The notes under the pieces were generated by a model. That model had not been told where the DNA came from. It ran no database searches and saw only the letters and a program-made list of their open reading frames with translations. A stretch of 64,000 nt of DNA from Citrobacter amalonaticus. GTDB lineage: Bacteria > Pseudomonadota > Gammaproteobacteria > Enterobacterales > Enterobacteriaceae. A program made the position numbers and the translations under genes. This document shows, piece by piece, positions 52,862 to 63,512 of this stretch (its first letter is position 1; the number at the start of each line of letters is the position of its first letter). The stretch is from assembly GCF_002918555.1 (NCBI RefSeq), contig NZ_PQMB01000003.1, positions 372,491-436,490 of the forward strand, given 5' to 3'.

Positions 52862-54166
52862 ATGCAAATCTGGCACGAAACCGCCAATGAACTCCCCGTC
52901 ACATACGACGTTGATGTTCTGATTGTGGGTGGTGGTCCAACCGGTGTTGCAGCCGCAACCGCTGCTGCACGCGCTGGGGAAAAGACACTACTGATCGAGC
53001 GCTATGGTTTTTGTGGTGGTATGGCGACCGCAGGCATGTCCGGGGCAATTTGCGGGCTATTTACCTCGGGTAAAGGTCCTCATGAGCAGTTAGTGCACGG
53101 CTTTGCCGGTGAGTTTTACCAGCATCTGAAGCATCGCGGCGCCGTCAGCGATCCCTTCCCGTTCGGTGAGACCTGTCTGGTGGTTCATGAACCACACACA
53201 TGGAAAGAGATCGCCGACGATCTGCTGGCTGACAGCGGCGCTAAGGTGTTGTTTCACACCCTCGCCACCGACGTGGTGATGGAAGGCAATCAGCTGCGCG
53301 GTGTGATTATTGAAAATAAAAACGGCCGGCAGTTGATTACCGCGCGTCGTTTTATTGATGCCACCGGTGACGGCGATCTGTGTGTAAAAGCCGGGGTGCC
53401 TTATACCTGCGGACGTAACGGGATGGTGCAGTACCCCACGATGGTGTTCCGCATGGGCAATGTCGATATCGCACGCGGTATTGGCCATCCTGTGGCTCAA
53501 CTAGAAACATGGGTGGAAGCCGCGCAGGCCCAGGGCTTCTACCTGCCACGCAAACATATTTATCTCCTGCCCTCCCCTCGTCCCGGCGAAGTCATGTGCA
53601 ACGTCACCAGCATATTACGCGACGACGGTAGACCCATTGACGCGACCTGCGCGGAAGATCTGACCTTTGCCGAGCAGCAAGGACGCAAACAGGTACGTGA
53701 ATATGAACGTTTTCTGCGTGCATGGGTTCCAGGTTTCGAAAAAGCCTGCCTCAACGATGTCGCGGCACAAATTGGCATCCGCCAGAGCCGGACGATCGAA
53801 GGGCGCTATCGCCTGACCAACGAAGACGTTTTTCAGGCCCGCAAGAGTGACCGCAAAGTCGCCAGCAGTGCCTGGTGTATTGAAGCACACGGGCAGGACG
53901 GCATCTTTATGTTCTATCTCGACAATGACTGGTACGACATTCCCTACGACACATTAGTGCCGGACAGTGTGTCGAACCTGATTACGGCGGGTCGTACGCT
54001 GTGTGCCGAACATGAAGCACTGGCCTCTGCCCGTGTGACCGCACAGTGTTTTTTGACGGGGTTCGCCGCCGGAACAGCTGCCTGGCTGAGCCGTCGCGAA
54101 AATTGTGCGTTCGCGGACATCAATGTCGCGGAACTGCGCAGCATTATTGAATACCAAACTTATTAA
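52862..54166 (+). CDS. FAD-dependent oxidoreductase
   Basis: About 434 residues. The dinucleotide fold starts VLIVGGGPTGVAAATAAARA and is followed by LLIERYGFCGGMATAGMSG, typical of the FAD-oxidored (PF12831-like) family. A late FAD motif is NLITAGRTLCAEHEALASAR. ATG 52862 has GAGGAGGCACTC upstream. It lies between the dehydratase and the hydroxyacid dehydrogenase. It may oxidise a hydroxyl of the sugar acid. No signal peptide. Confidence 0.85.
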   Translation: MQIWHETANELPVTYDVDVLIVGGGPTGVAAATAAARAGEKTLLIERYGFCGGMATAGMSGAICGLFTSGKGPHEQLVHGFAGEFYQHLKHRGAVSDPFPFGETCLVVHEPHTWKEIADDLLADSGAKVLFHTLATDVVMEGNQLRGVIIENKNGRQLITARRFIDATGDGDLCVKAGVPYTCGRNGMVQYPTMVFRMGNVDIARGIGHPVAQLETWVEAAQAQGFYLPRKHIYLLPSPRPGEVMCNVTSILRDDGRPIDATCAEDLTFAEQQGRKQVREYERFLRAWVPGFEKACLNDVAAQIGIRQSRTIEGRYRLTNEDVFQARKSDRKVASSAWCIEAHGQDGIFMFYLDNDWYDIPYDTLVPDSVSNLITAGRTLCAEHEALASARVTAQCFLTGFAAGTAAWLSRRENCAFADINVAELRSIIEYQTY

Positions 54167-54176
54167 GGTGAAACAC

Positions 54177-55073
54177 ATGAAACCAGTTTTAGGCTTTATT
54201 GGTCTGGGCATTATGGGCAAACCGATGGTGCGCAACCTGTTGAAAGCAGGCTACACTGTCCATACCTACAGTATTGTGCCACAGGACGTGGAAGAAATTG
54301 TCCGCGATGGCGCCGTCGGTCAGACCTCGGCGCGTGCCGTGGCGGAAGCGGCAGATATTACCATCACCATGGTACCCAATACACCACAGGTTGAAGACGT
54401 GCTGTTTGGGGAAAACGGCCTCGCCTCTGCGCTGCGGGAAGGCAAAGTGGTTATCGATATGAGCACCATATCGTCCCTGGCCACCCGTAACTTTGCGCAA
54501 AAGATCAAAGCACTGGGCGCAAATATGCTGGATGCCCCGGTGAGCGGCGGCGACAAAGGGGCAAAGAGTGGGACACTGTCGATTATGGTCGGCGGCGAAG
54601 CGGACGTTTTTGCCCGCTGCAAACCCATCCTTGAGGTGTTAGGTGGGCGGGTAACGCATGTTGGTAGTAATGGTGCCGGCCAGGTAGTGAAATCCTGCAA
54701 TCAGGTGCTGGCCGCGGCTACCATGGCAGCACTTGGTGAAGCGCTCGTCATGGGCGCCAAAGCGGGAGTGAATCCAGCAAAAATTGTGGAAGTGCTCTCA
54801 GCGGGCTACGCACGCTGTGGCGCGCTGGATATCCGTGGGAACCTGATTCTGGAACGCAACTTCGACCCAGGTTTCATGACCCGCTTACAGTACAAAGATC
54901 TCAATCTGGCGATGGAACTCAGCCAGGGTATCGACTCCCCGATGCCGATCGCCAGCCTGGTGCGTGAGTTGTATAAAACGTGCATGGCACAGGGTACAGG
55001 AAACGAAGACCATTCAAACATTATCAAAGTCTTTGAGCAGCTTTCCGGCATCGAAGTGCAGGCAAGGAGTTAA
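54177..55073 (+). CDS. NAD(P)-dependent beta-hydroxyacid dehydrogenase (GarR/GlxR-like)
   Basis: About 298 residues: FIGLGIMGKPMVRNLLKAG (dinucleotide loop), DAPVSGGDKGAKSGTLSIMV (substrate loop), and GAGQVVKSCNQVL with the catalytic Lys in VVKSCN. Typical tartronate-semialdehyde reductase length. It would reduce the aldehyde released by the HpcH aldolase next door, as GarR does after GarL. Stop and next start overlap. Confidence 0.88.
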   Translation: MKPVLGFIGLGIMGKPMVRNLLKAGYTVHTYSIVPQDVEEIVRDGAVGQTSARAVAEAADITITMVPNTPQVEDVLFGENGLASALREGKVVIDMSTISSLATRNFAQKIKALGANMLDAPVSGGDKGAKSGTLSIMVGGEADVFARCKPILEVLGGRVTHVGSNGAGQVVKSCNQVLAAATMAALGEALVMGAKAGVNPAKIVEVLSAGYARCGALDIRGNLILERNFDPGFMTRLQYKDLNLAMELSQGIDSPMPIASLVRELYKTCMAQGTGNEDHSNIIKVFEQLSGIEVQARS

Positions 55074-55075
55074 TG

Positions 55076-55837
55076 ATGCGTTTCCCTGATTTCAAACAAC
55101 GGCTCCGCGAGGGGCCATTACACGGTTGTTTTGTCACCTTCCCCTCTGCGGCGCTCACTGAATTTACCGCCGCGATGGGATTCGATTTTGTGCTTATCGA
55201 TAATGAGCACGGCAATATGAATCCAGAGACGGTAGAAGATATGGTACGCGCCTCGCACAGCCAGCAGGTGCCTTGTCTGGTACGGGTTCCGTACAACCGT
55301 GCCGAATACACGCGAAAAGCGCTGGATTTTGGTGCTGACGGGGTGCAGGTACCGCTGATCAATACCGTAGAAGACGCTCACCTCGCCAGTCGGCCAACAC
55401 TGTTTCCGCCGCAAGGCGATCGCGGAGTCGCCTTCCTGCCACGAGCGGCAAATTATGGTATGTGCACAGATAAAGCGCGTTATCTGACCGAAGCCAACGC
55501 GTCGCGGATACTGTCTGTACATATTGAAACTGTGGAGGCGGTAGATAACCTCGATGACATTCTGGCTGCAGGACTGGCTGACGTTTATTTCGTCGGCCCT
55601 GGAGACTTAGCCGTATCAATGGGTTACGGACACGATTTGAACCATCGTGATGTACTGGACACCATTGAACGCTGTATCCGCAAAATCGCCGCCAGTGGCA
55701 ACATCGCAGGGACTTATGTCGGTACACCGGAACGCGCGGCAGAAGCGATAAGCTGGGGCGCACACTACCTGGTGACGGCAATCACCCCGCATATGGTAAA
55801 CGGCGCGAAACACTACTTACAAATAAAAAATAACTAA
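55076..55837 (+). CDS. HpcH/HpaI-family aldolase (GarL-like)
   Basis: About 253 residues of the class II pyruvate aldolase family: FVLIDNEHGNMNPETVEDM (base and His), LVRVPYN, GADGVQVPLINTVEDA, VHIETVEAVDN (metal Glu) and FVGPGDLAVSMGY (metal Asp). It splits a 2-keto-3-deoxy acid into pyruvate and an aldehyde. ATG 55076 gives better ribosome spacing than 55073. Together with the dehydrogenase it mirrors garL-garR. Confidence 0.88.
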   Translation: MRFPDFKQRLREGPLHGCFVTFPSAALTEFTAAMGFDFVLIDNEHGNMNPETVEDMVRASHSQQVPCLVRVPYNRAEYTRKALDFGADGVQVPLINTVEDAHLASRPTLFPPQGDRGVAFLPRAANYGMCTDKARYLTEANASRILSVHIETVEAVDNLDDILAAGLADVYFVGPGDLAVSMGYGHDLNHRDVLDTIERCIRKIAASGNIAGTYVGTPERAAEAISWGAHYLVTAITPHMVNGAKHYLQIKNN

Positions 55838-55860
55838 TTTGCCTTCACTACCATCAGCGC

Positions 55861-56044
55861 ATGAAAGAAGATATGAATCTCAACTGTGGTGTCGTCATTG
55901 ACGGAGACGCTACATTGCGCCAGATGGGAGAAGCCTTTTTTGAGAAAATTAACGCAGTCGCTTCCGGAGAAAAGATTAAAAGTGAAGCACTTGGATTAGG
56001 CTAAAAATGAGTTCGTTCCCTGGCAGATTGGCGTATTGGCTTAA
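55861..56044 (+). pseudogene. C-terminal stump of a UxaA/GarD-type dehydratase
   Basis: The frame from 55861 reads MKEDMNLNCGVVIDGDATLR, EKINAVASGEKIKSEALGLG, then TAA. With one base skipped it continues NEFVPWQIGVLA and stops at 56044. Altronate/galactarate dehydratases end with this same text (MxxDMDINxG, VASGEKTKSEALG, EFVPWQIG). Only about 60 residues of some 500 remain, with a +1 frameshift. A long internal deletion joined it to the aldolase gene 23 bases upstream. Confidence 0.85.
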
Positions 56045-56050
56045 CACAAC

Positions 56051-56080
56051 AGGCGACATGTCCTAACATGTCGCCTGTTT
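56051..56080 (+). terminator. Terminator of the IlvD-led operon
   Basis: aggcgacatgt/acatgtcgcct forms an eleven-pair perfect stem with a ccta loop, followed by gttt. It is just after the uxaA stump, so it is the ancestral operon end. Confidence 0.85.
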
Positions 56081-56523
56081 CAGAACTGAACGTAAACGAC
56101 AGGCCCTATTACCTTCATAATGAGTAAATGTATACTAAACTCACCCTACCATTCAGCGATATAAAGATATAAGCCATCTCTACAGCACACAGATCGATGT
56201 ACGTTGCCGAACGCCATAAATACCGGTGTGGATGAGACATAGAAGCAAGATGAAGCCTACCTCAGGTTGTATCGGCAGTTACGAACTGAATGTGAATATC
56301 TGGGCGCTGCGAGTTGCCGACCGTGCACAGACACAACTAATTCGATCAGAGATGATGCTACATCATAGTCATAATGTCTGTACTGAGCGTAAAGCGAATC
56401 TTTGTCATTCTGTAGTAAAATTCGCTATGTGATCAGTTTACAGTAATACCTTCCTTTGAGGGGGTATGAAAGGTATTGCCCAGTTTTCTTAAGGACCTGC
56501 AGACTGCTAGTCCATTGGAGGGA
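56081..56523. other. Intergenic stretch without supported gene
   Basis: About 440 bases between the operon terminator and the DapA-family gene. One frame (56226-56432) is open for 68 codons but has no ribosome site or family likeness. No repeat, tRNA or promoter stands out. Confidence 0.4.
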
Positions 56524-57417
56524 TTATTTAAGTTCCAGTGCGCGTACCACCCCGCCAATATCCGCTATATCACCCGCCGACAGCGGCTGAATAGGTCGAG
56601 GTAAACAATCGGTATCCGTCAGCCCAAGCACGCCTGCGGCGGCAGCAATAACACGGATACTTCCGCCATGTTTACGGAACAGCGCCCACAACGGTTCCAG
56701 CCGGGTTGTCAGTGCTGTGACGCGGGCATGATCCTGTGCTGCGGCTGCCTCCGTGATCTTTTTTGCTGTTTCCGGGAACAGACCTCCGCATACGGAGTAC
56801 CAGACCTCACAGCCAGCATTTAATCCCAGGCCGGCAGAAGCATCACCACTGATACCGATGGTTACGTCAGGGCGCAGATGTTGACGTAACGCATTCACCC
56901 GCTCAGTCGCTGCAGCGGGGCTATCCGGTACGCCAGGGATCTTGACCGAGCGAATCCCCTCAAGTGATGAGAGACGACCGTGGAGTTCATCCGTAAAGGT
57001 AAAATGCGTCGTGCCCGGATTATCATAGATACACACCGGTACAGACACGTGCCGGGTAACGGTCTCAAAGAGTGAGAATACTTCTTCGTCACGGAGTGGC
57101 TGGTAGCTGACCGCCGGGAGTAACAGAGCATTCGCGCCGGCTGCCTGCGCGTCATCTGCCAGATGCAGGATAGCATCGGTACTGACCGCTCCCACACATA
57201 CCATCATTGGGATATCCCCGGCATGCTGTTTTGCCAGCGTTGCTACGCGCTTACGCTGCTCCCGGGTCAGATAGGCGTAGCTTCCGGTTGACCCCAGGAT
57301 ACCCATAGAATCAACCCGAGCTTCTGTCAGGCGGGAAAGAATATGGCTGAAACCCTTTTCATCCACGCCTCTGGCGGTGACTGGGGTTAATGGAAACGCC
57401 GACAAACCGGTAAACAT
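56524..57417 (-). CDS. Dihydrodipicolinate synthase/N-acetylneuraminate lyase family protein
   Basis: A 297-residue class I lyase/aldolase. GILGSTGSYAYLTREQRKRV carries the G-S/T-T pocket, CIYDNPGTTHF the catalytic Tyr, and IRSVKIPGVPD the Schiff-base Lys. The family handles pyruvate-derived keto acids; this one is not DapA itself (context, no lysine genes). It is 21 bases downstream of the B3/4 protein, forming a pair with it. Confidence 0.87.
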   Translation of the reverse strand: MFTGLSAFPLTPVTARGVDEKGFSHILSRLTEARVDSMGILGSTGSYAYLTREQRKRVATLAKQHAGDIPMMVCVGAVSTDAILHLADDAQAAGANALLLPAVSYQPLRDEEVFSLFETVTRHVSVPVCIYDNPGTTHFTFTDELHGRLSSLEGIRSVKIPGVPDSPAAATERVNALRQHLRPDVTIGISGDASAGLGLNAGCEVWYSVCGGLFPETAKKITEAAAAQDHARVTALTTRLEPLWALFRKHGGSIRVIAAAAGVLGLTDTDCLPRPIQPLSAGDIADIGGVVRALELK

Positions 57418-57438
57418 AAAAGTTTCTCCTGAATGATA

Positions 57439-58134
57439 TTACTGCTGTTGTTCTTCGATGAGAGCAACCTCAAACCACAGACCGGGCATCATTTTTTCCA
57501 GACCGTCGGTCAGCATCTTCCCGGCTTCGTGAAGTCTCTCCAGCGGCATCTGCGGCAGGCTTTCCAGAATAAACCACATTTGCTGAGCTTCCACACCTAA
57601 GCGGGTTCTGCTCCCCTGTCGCCAGTTCCAGCGGCGGCAGGTCACGCCGATATCATCACACCAGATGATCTCGCCTTGTGAAGGATATTCAACGGCCGTT
57701 TCCCCCTCTTTGACTGTATCAAAAGGCTCTGTTCCTTTTGCCACAGCCAGACATGGTGAACCCTGATAGGCAGCGATATTCTCTCCACCCACCGGAACGG
57801 CGTAGCGGAGACTAACGGCATTATAAAGATCAACGATGGGATCAAGTGCTGGCATCGTTCCGTCACGTAATACGCGCTTGCGTAACGCATCCGCTGAGCA
57901 AGGGGTGCGTTTAGGTTTAGCACCAAACTTTTGAAAAACCTCTGCCCATGCGGCCAGATGCGCTTCCGCCCACTCAGGCTCACCGGCCAGAACGGCTTCA
58001 CAGACTTCTCGCAGCGCTGTTTCTCCGATATCGGGGTTAAGCACTGGTGCAGCTTTTACGTAGACACTGAGTGCCCGAAAACCAGGCGCAATGCGATAAA
58101 TTTCAGGGGCAATTGACGGAGAGACTGTTAACAC
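57439..58134 (-). CDS. B3/4 domain protein
   Basis: About 231 residues with the B3/B4 fold seen in the editing part of phenylalanyl-tRNA synthetase beta chains: PALDPIVDLYNAVSLRYAVP, VGGENIAAYQG and IGVTCRRWNWRQGSRTRL. GTG 58134 with AGGATTATC upstream is preferred; the longer frame runs over the divergent regulator start. Such free-standing proteins may deacylate misacylated tRNA or amino acid derivatives. It is commonly divergent from an XRE-cupin regulator, as here. Confidence 0.8.
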   Translation of the reverse strand: MLTVSPSIAPEIYRIAPGFRALSVYVKAAPVLNPDIGETALREVCEAVLAGEPEWAEAHLAAWAEVFQKFGAKPKRTPCSADALRKRVLRDGTMPALDPIVDLYNAVSLRYAVPVGGENIAAYQGSPCLAVAKGTEPFDTVKEGETAVEYPSQGEIIWCDDIGVTCRRWNWRQGSRTRLGVEAQQMWFILESLPQMPLERLHEAGKMLTDGLEKMMPGLWFEVALIEEQQQ

Positions 58135-58198
58135 GTGATAATCCTGTAATGACCAATTTATCTCATGATAATGACCGATGACCAAAAAAGTCAATTTA

Positions 58199-58780
58199 AT
58201 GACCGATGCAGATTCAATCGTCAGCACCGTAAATGAAGCCGTATCTCAGCGGATTAAGCTGTATCGTAAGCAAAAGAAAATATCGCTCGATGAACTCTCC
58301 CGCCGGGCGGGCGTCAGCAAGGGCGCGCTGGTTGAGATTGAGGGATGCCGGGCGAATCCCAGCATAGCCCTGTTATGCCGCCTGGCTGTCGCGATGGGGG
58401 TTTCGGTAGCCGATTTTGTGGATGTCAGTTCCAAACCGACCGTGCATCTCATTGCTGAAGATGAGATCCCCGAATTGTGGGCTGGTGAAAAAGGCGGGAG
58501 AGCAAGGTTGCTCGCTGGTTCGGGCGGCCCTGATATGACCGAACTCTGGATGTGGGAAATGCAGCCGGGGGAAAAATTTGCTTCACCTGGCCATACGGAA
58601 GGGACGCTGGAACTGTTTTATGTCCAGTCGGGCACGCTCACACTGGGCGTACAGGATCACGTGTATCGGGTAAAAACCGGCTGTTCGGCAACGGCCAGAA
58701 CGGACGTTCCTCATTTCTATGAAAACCGGCAGGAAAGTCCATTGGTTTTCATCATGACAGTACATGAGAAAGCATCCTGA
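58199..58780 (+). CDS. XRE-family regulator with C-terminal cupin domain
   Basis: About 193 residues: HTH at 15-70 (KKISLDELSRRAGVSKGALV, NPSIALLCRLAVAMGVS) and a cupin barrel (MQPGEKFASPGHTEGTLELF, ARTDVPHFYEN). ATG 58199 (MTDADSIV) is used. It is divergent from the B3/4 and DapA-family genes with only 65 bases between, so it likely controls both promoters, sensing a small amino-acid-like ligand. Confidence 0.87.
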   Translation: MTDADSIVSTVNEAVSQRIKLYRKQKKISLDELSRRAGVSKGALVEIEGCRANPSIALLCRLAVAMGVSVADFVDVSSKPTVHLIAEDEIPELWAGEKGGRARLLAGSGGPDMTELWMWEMQPGEKFASPGHTEGTLELFYVQSGTLTLGVQDHVYRVKTGCSATARTDVPHFYENRQESPLVFIMTVHEKAS

Positions 58781-58841
58781 GTGTTGCCCGGTATGCCAGT
58801 AGGGCTTGTCTTATCAAAGCGAGTTTACAAGGAGTTGTTCA

Positions 58842-59303
58842 GTGGATAATCAGCATCTGAGTTTTACCAACGGCCAGTTTACCGTCACAACCGATCCCGC
58901 TTTTTTTCAACTGGAAGCCATTCACGATTACCTCTCGCAATCGTCCTGGGCTCCTGGCATTGATGTTGAAACGGTCAGAATATCAATCCAGAACAGCCTT
59001 TGTTTTGCGCTTCTGGATGGAACAAGACAAATCGGCTTCGCCCGTCTGGTCACAGGCTATGCCACTTTTGGTTATTTGTGCGACGTCTATGTGCTAAATG
59101 ATTATCAGAAGAGTGGTCTCGGCCGTTGGCTGATTGAATGCTGTCACGCCCATCCGCTGTTGTCACGCCTGCGACGGATAATGCTGGTAACCGACAGCGC
59201 TCCCTGGTTATACCGGAAGCTGGGGTATAACCCATTGAACCGACCAGATTTTGTCTGGCAAATCAATCGACCCGATATTTATCGTAAACACGGACAAAAA
59301 TAA
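58842..59303 (+). CDS. GNAT-family N-acetyltransferase (first)
   Basis: About 153 residues starting at GTG 58842 with AAGGAGTTGTTCA upstream. RLVTGYATFGYLCDVYVLND then YQKSGLGRWLIECCHAHP give GNAT motifs B and A (Q/RxxGxG/A as QKSGLG). The end WLYRKLGYNPLN is motif B'. Substrate unknown. It follows the XRE-cupin gene by 61 bases. Confidence 0.85.
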   Translation: MDNQHLSFTNGQFTVTTDPAFFQLEAIHDYLSQSSWAPGIDVETVRISIQNSLCFALLDGTRQIGFARLVTGYATFGYLCDVYVLNDYQKSGLGRWLIECCHAHPLLSRLRRIMLVTDSAPWLYRKLGYNPLNRPDFVWQINRPDIYRKHGQK

Positions 59304-59329
59304 GAATATTTTTCAGAGAGTAATGATCA

Positions 59330-59848
59330 ATGTTAATCCGTAGGGCCGGTCCCACTGATGCAGAAGAACTTGCCATTCTAGCCGAACGAACTTTCAGAAA
59401 AACTTTTGAGGATGATAATACTCAGGAGGATATGGAGCTCCACTGCCTGGTAAGTTATTCAACGGATATTCAATTGAAAGAAATCCTCAGACAAGACTGG
59501 ATTACATTAGTCTGCGAATACGAGAGCAAACTGATAGGATACGCCCAACTGAGGTGGGAAGAGTTTCCACCCTGTGTAAATAGCATCCATGCCGGAGAAA
59601 TCCTGTGCCTGTATGTCGATGAGCCCTACCATGGTAAAGGATTTGCACAAGCACTTATGCAGAAGTGTTTTGCTGAATTTGAGGCAAAGGGATCGGATCC
59701 TGTCTGGTTAGGTGTCTGGGAACATAACCCAAGGGCAATCTCTTTTTACCGTAAGCTTGGGTTTACCGAGATAGGTGAACATATCTTCCAGGTTGGGTCA
59801 GATCCCCAGAGAGATATCATTATGAAACGCTCAACTTGGGTTGGTTGA
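59330..59848 (+). CDS. GNAT-family N-acetyltransferase (second)
   Basis: A 172-residue acetyltransferase: IRRAGPTDAEELAILAERTF, EILCLYVDEPYHGKGFAQAL (acetyl-CoA loop HGKGFA) and WLGVWEHNPRAISFYRKLGF. Start ATG 59330 with AGAGAG upstream. It lies 26 bases after the first GNAT gene. Substrate unknown; one of the pair may modify the same compound as the B3/4 protein handles. Confidence 0.87.
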   Translation: MLIRRAGPTDAEELAILAERTFRKTFEDDNTQEDMELHCLVSYSTDIQLKEILRQDWITLVCEYESKLIGYAQLRWEEFPPCVNSIHAGEILCLYVDEPYHGKGFAQALMQKCFAEFEAKGSDPVWLGVWEHNPRAISFYRKLGFTEIGEHIFQVGSDPQRDIIMKRSTWVG

Positions 59849-62315
<2,467 letters not shown>

Positions 62316-62332
62316 TTGTCGATACAGTTATC

Positions 62333-62358
62333 GCATGCCGGTATTTTTACCGGCATGC
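62333..62358 (+). terminator. Perfect stem-loop after the OLD gene
   Basis: gcatgccggta/taccggcatgc forms eleven pairs with a four-base T-rich loop, 17 bases past the OLD stop. No T run follows. The rest of 62359-62729 holds no gene I can support. Confidence 0.65.
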
Positions 62359-62729
62359 ACTGTAGCAATATGCTCAGTACTCGAAATTTTGTTTTATCTG
62401 AGTACTTAAGCAGTATGATGAGAATGGATAGTTTTATGAGCAGGGAGAGTTACCATTTTGAGTACTTCCCTCTCACACCTACCCATTAGCAATGGGGGAG
62501 TAATTTCGCGTAGTATACAGGACCATGTAAAGCTATTCATCTAATTTTATAGTATCAAGTGTTTCTAACAAGAAATCTGTAAAAATACATTTTCAAATAT
62601 TCATTACTCAAATAAATAAGTTGAGACAACAGCGATGTTATTTAAATGTTAATACTAAAAATGTTGTTTAATTGGAAAGTGTTTAATTATATAATAGTGG
62701 CTATTTAACGCCAAATAAGGATCTTAATC

Positions 62730-63512
62730 ATGCTAAATCCTGTTGATATTTTAGAAAAGCAAAAAAACATCATACAATCGTTGAAGGGTAATAGAAGAGG
62801 AAATAGCAATGGCTTTGAAAAATGGAAACGAGATACAACCGTAGCTATCGAAAAAATTTTTGGCAAAGATTCATCGCATGTGAAAGAGTTCTCAAATATA
62901 AGTTATAGTCTATTCATGTTCACAAGTAGTACCCCCGATTATGAATTCGATAGGGCGTTGGACAGAGGACTTGATACAGCATCTACCATGCTTGAATCGA
63001 TGATCGATGAGATCCATCTTTATGGCTTGGAAAGTGATTTGTCATCATATGAAGCCCATCCAGTAGATGTTGTCAATAAACTTATTAATCGTTTCCATTT
63101 GGTTGCTAAACAGCTTAGGCATCGATATAACGATCGTGATTCCTTTGAAATAGTAGATGAGTATGATGTTCAAGATCTCTTACATGGTCTTTTAAAAATT
63201 GACTTCGACGACGTAAGGCCGGAGGAATATACCCCCTCTTATGCTGGTGCATCTACACGCGTCGACTTTCTTCTTAAAAAAGAAAAAATAATCATTGAAG
63301 TTAAGAAGACTCGAAAAGGATTAACATCTAAAGAAATTGGTGAGCAATTGATTATAGATATGGCTCGATATAAATCTCATCCTGATTGCGAAACGCTTGT
63401 GTGCTTTGTATATGACCCAGAGGAAAGAATTAAAAATCCCATTGGACTAGAAAATGATCTTGAGAAAAATGCTATTGATATGAATGTGAAAGTCATTATA
63501 TCACCAAAATAA
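62730..63512 (+). CDS. DpnII/MboI-type PD-(D/E)XK nuclease-domain protein
   Basis: A 260-residue protein. The C-terminal half has DFDDVRPEEYTPSYAGASTR, then VDFLLKKEKIIIEVKKTRKG: Asp179 with Glu190-x-Lys192 is the PD-(D/E)XK active site, and EQLIIDMARYKSHPDCETLV completes the REase_DpnII-MboI domain. The N-terminal half is helical and unassigned. There is no methyltransferase beside it, so it is not an ordinary restriction system. ATG 62730 has AAGGATCTTAATC before it. Likely defence function. Confidence 0.82.
   Translation: MLNPVDILEKQKNIIQSLKGNRRGNSNGFEKWKRDTTVAIEKIFGKDSSHVKEFSNISYSLFMFTSSTPDYEFDRALDRGLDTASTMLESMIDEIHLYGLESDLSSYEAHPVDVVNKLINRFHLVAKQLRHRYNDRDSFEIVDEYDVQDLLHGLLKIDFDDVRPEEYTPSYAGASTRVDFLLKKEKIIIEVKKTRKGLTSKEIGEQLIIDMARYKSHPDCETLVCFVYDPEERIKNPIGLENDLEKNAIDMNVKVIISPK

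Noticed and set aside
56226..56432. 68-codon plus-strand frame in the gap after the IlvD operon
   Set aside because: No ribosome site, no recognisable family, isolated.
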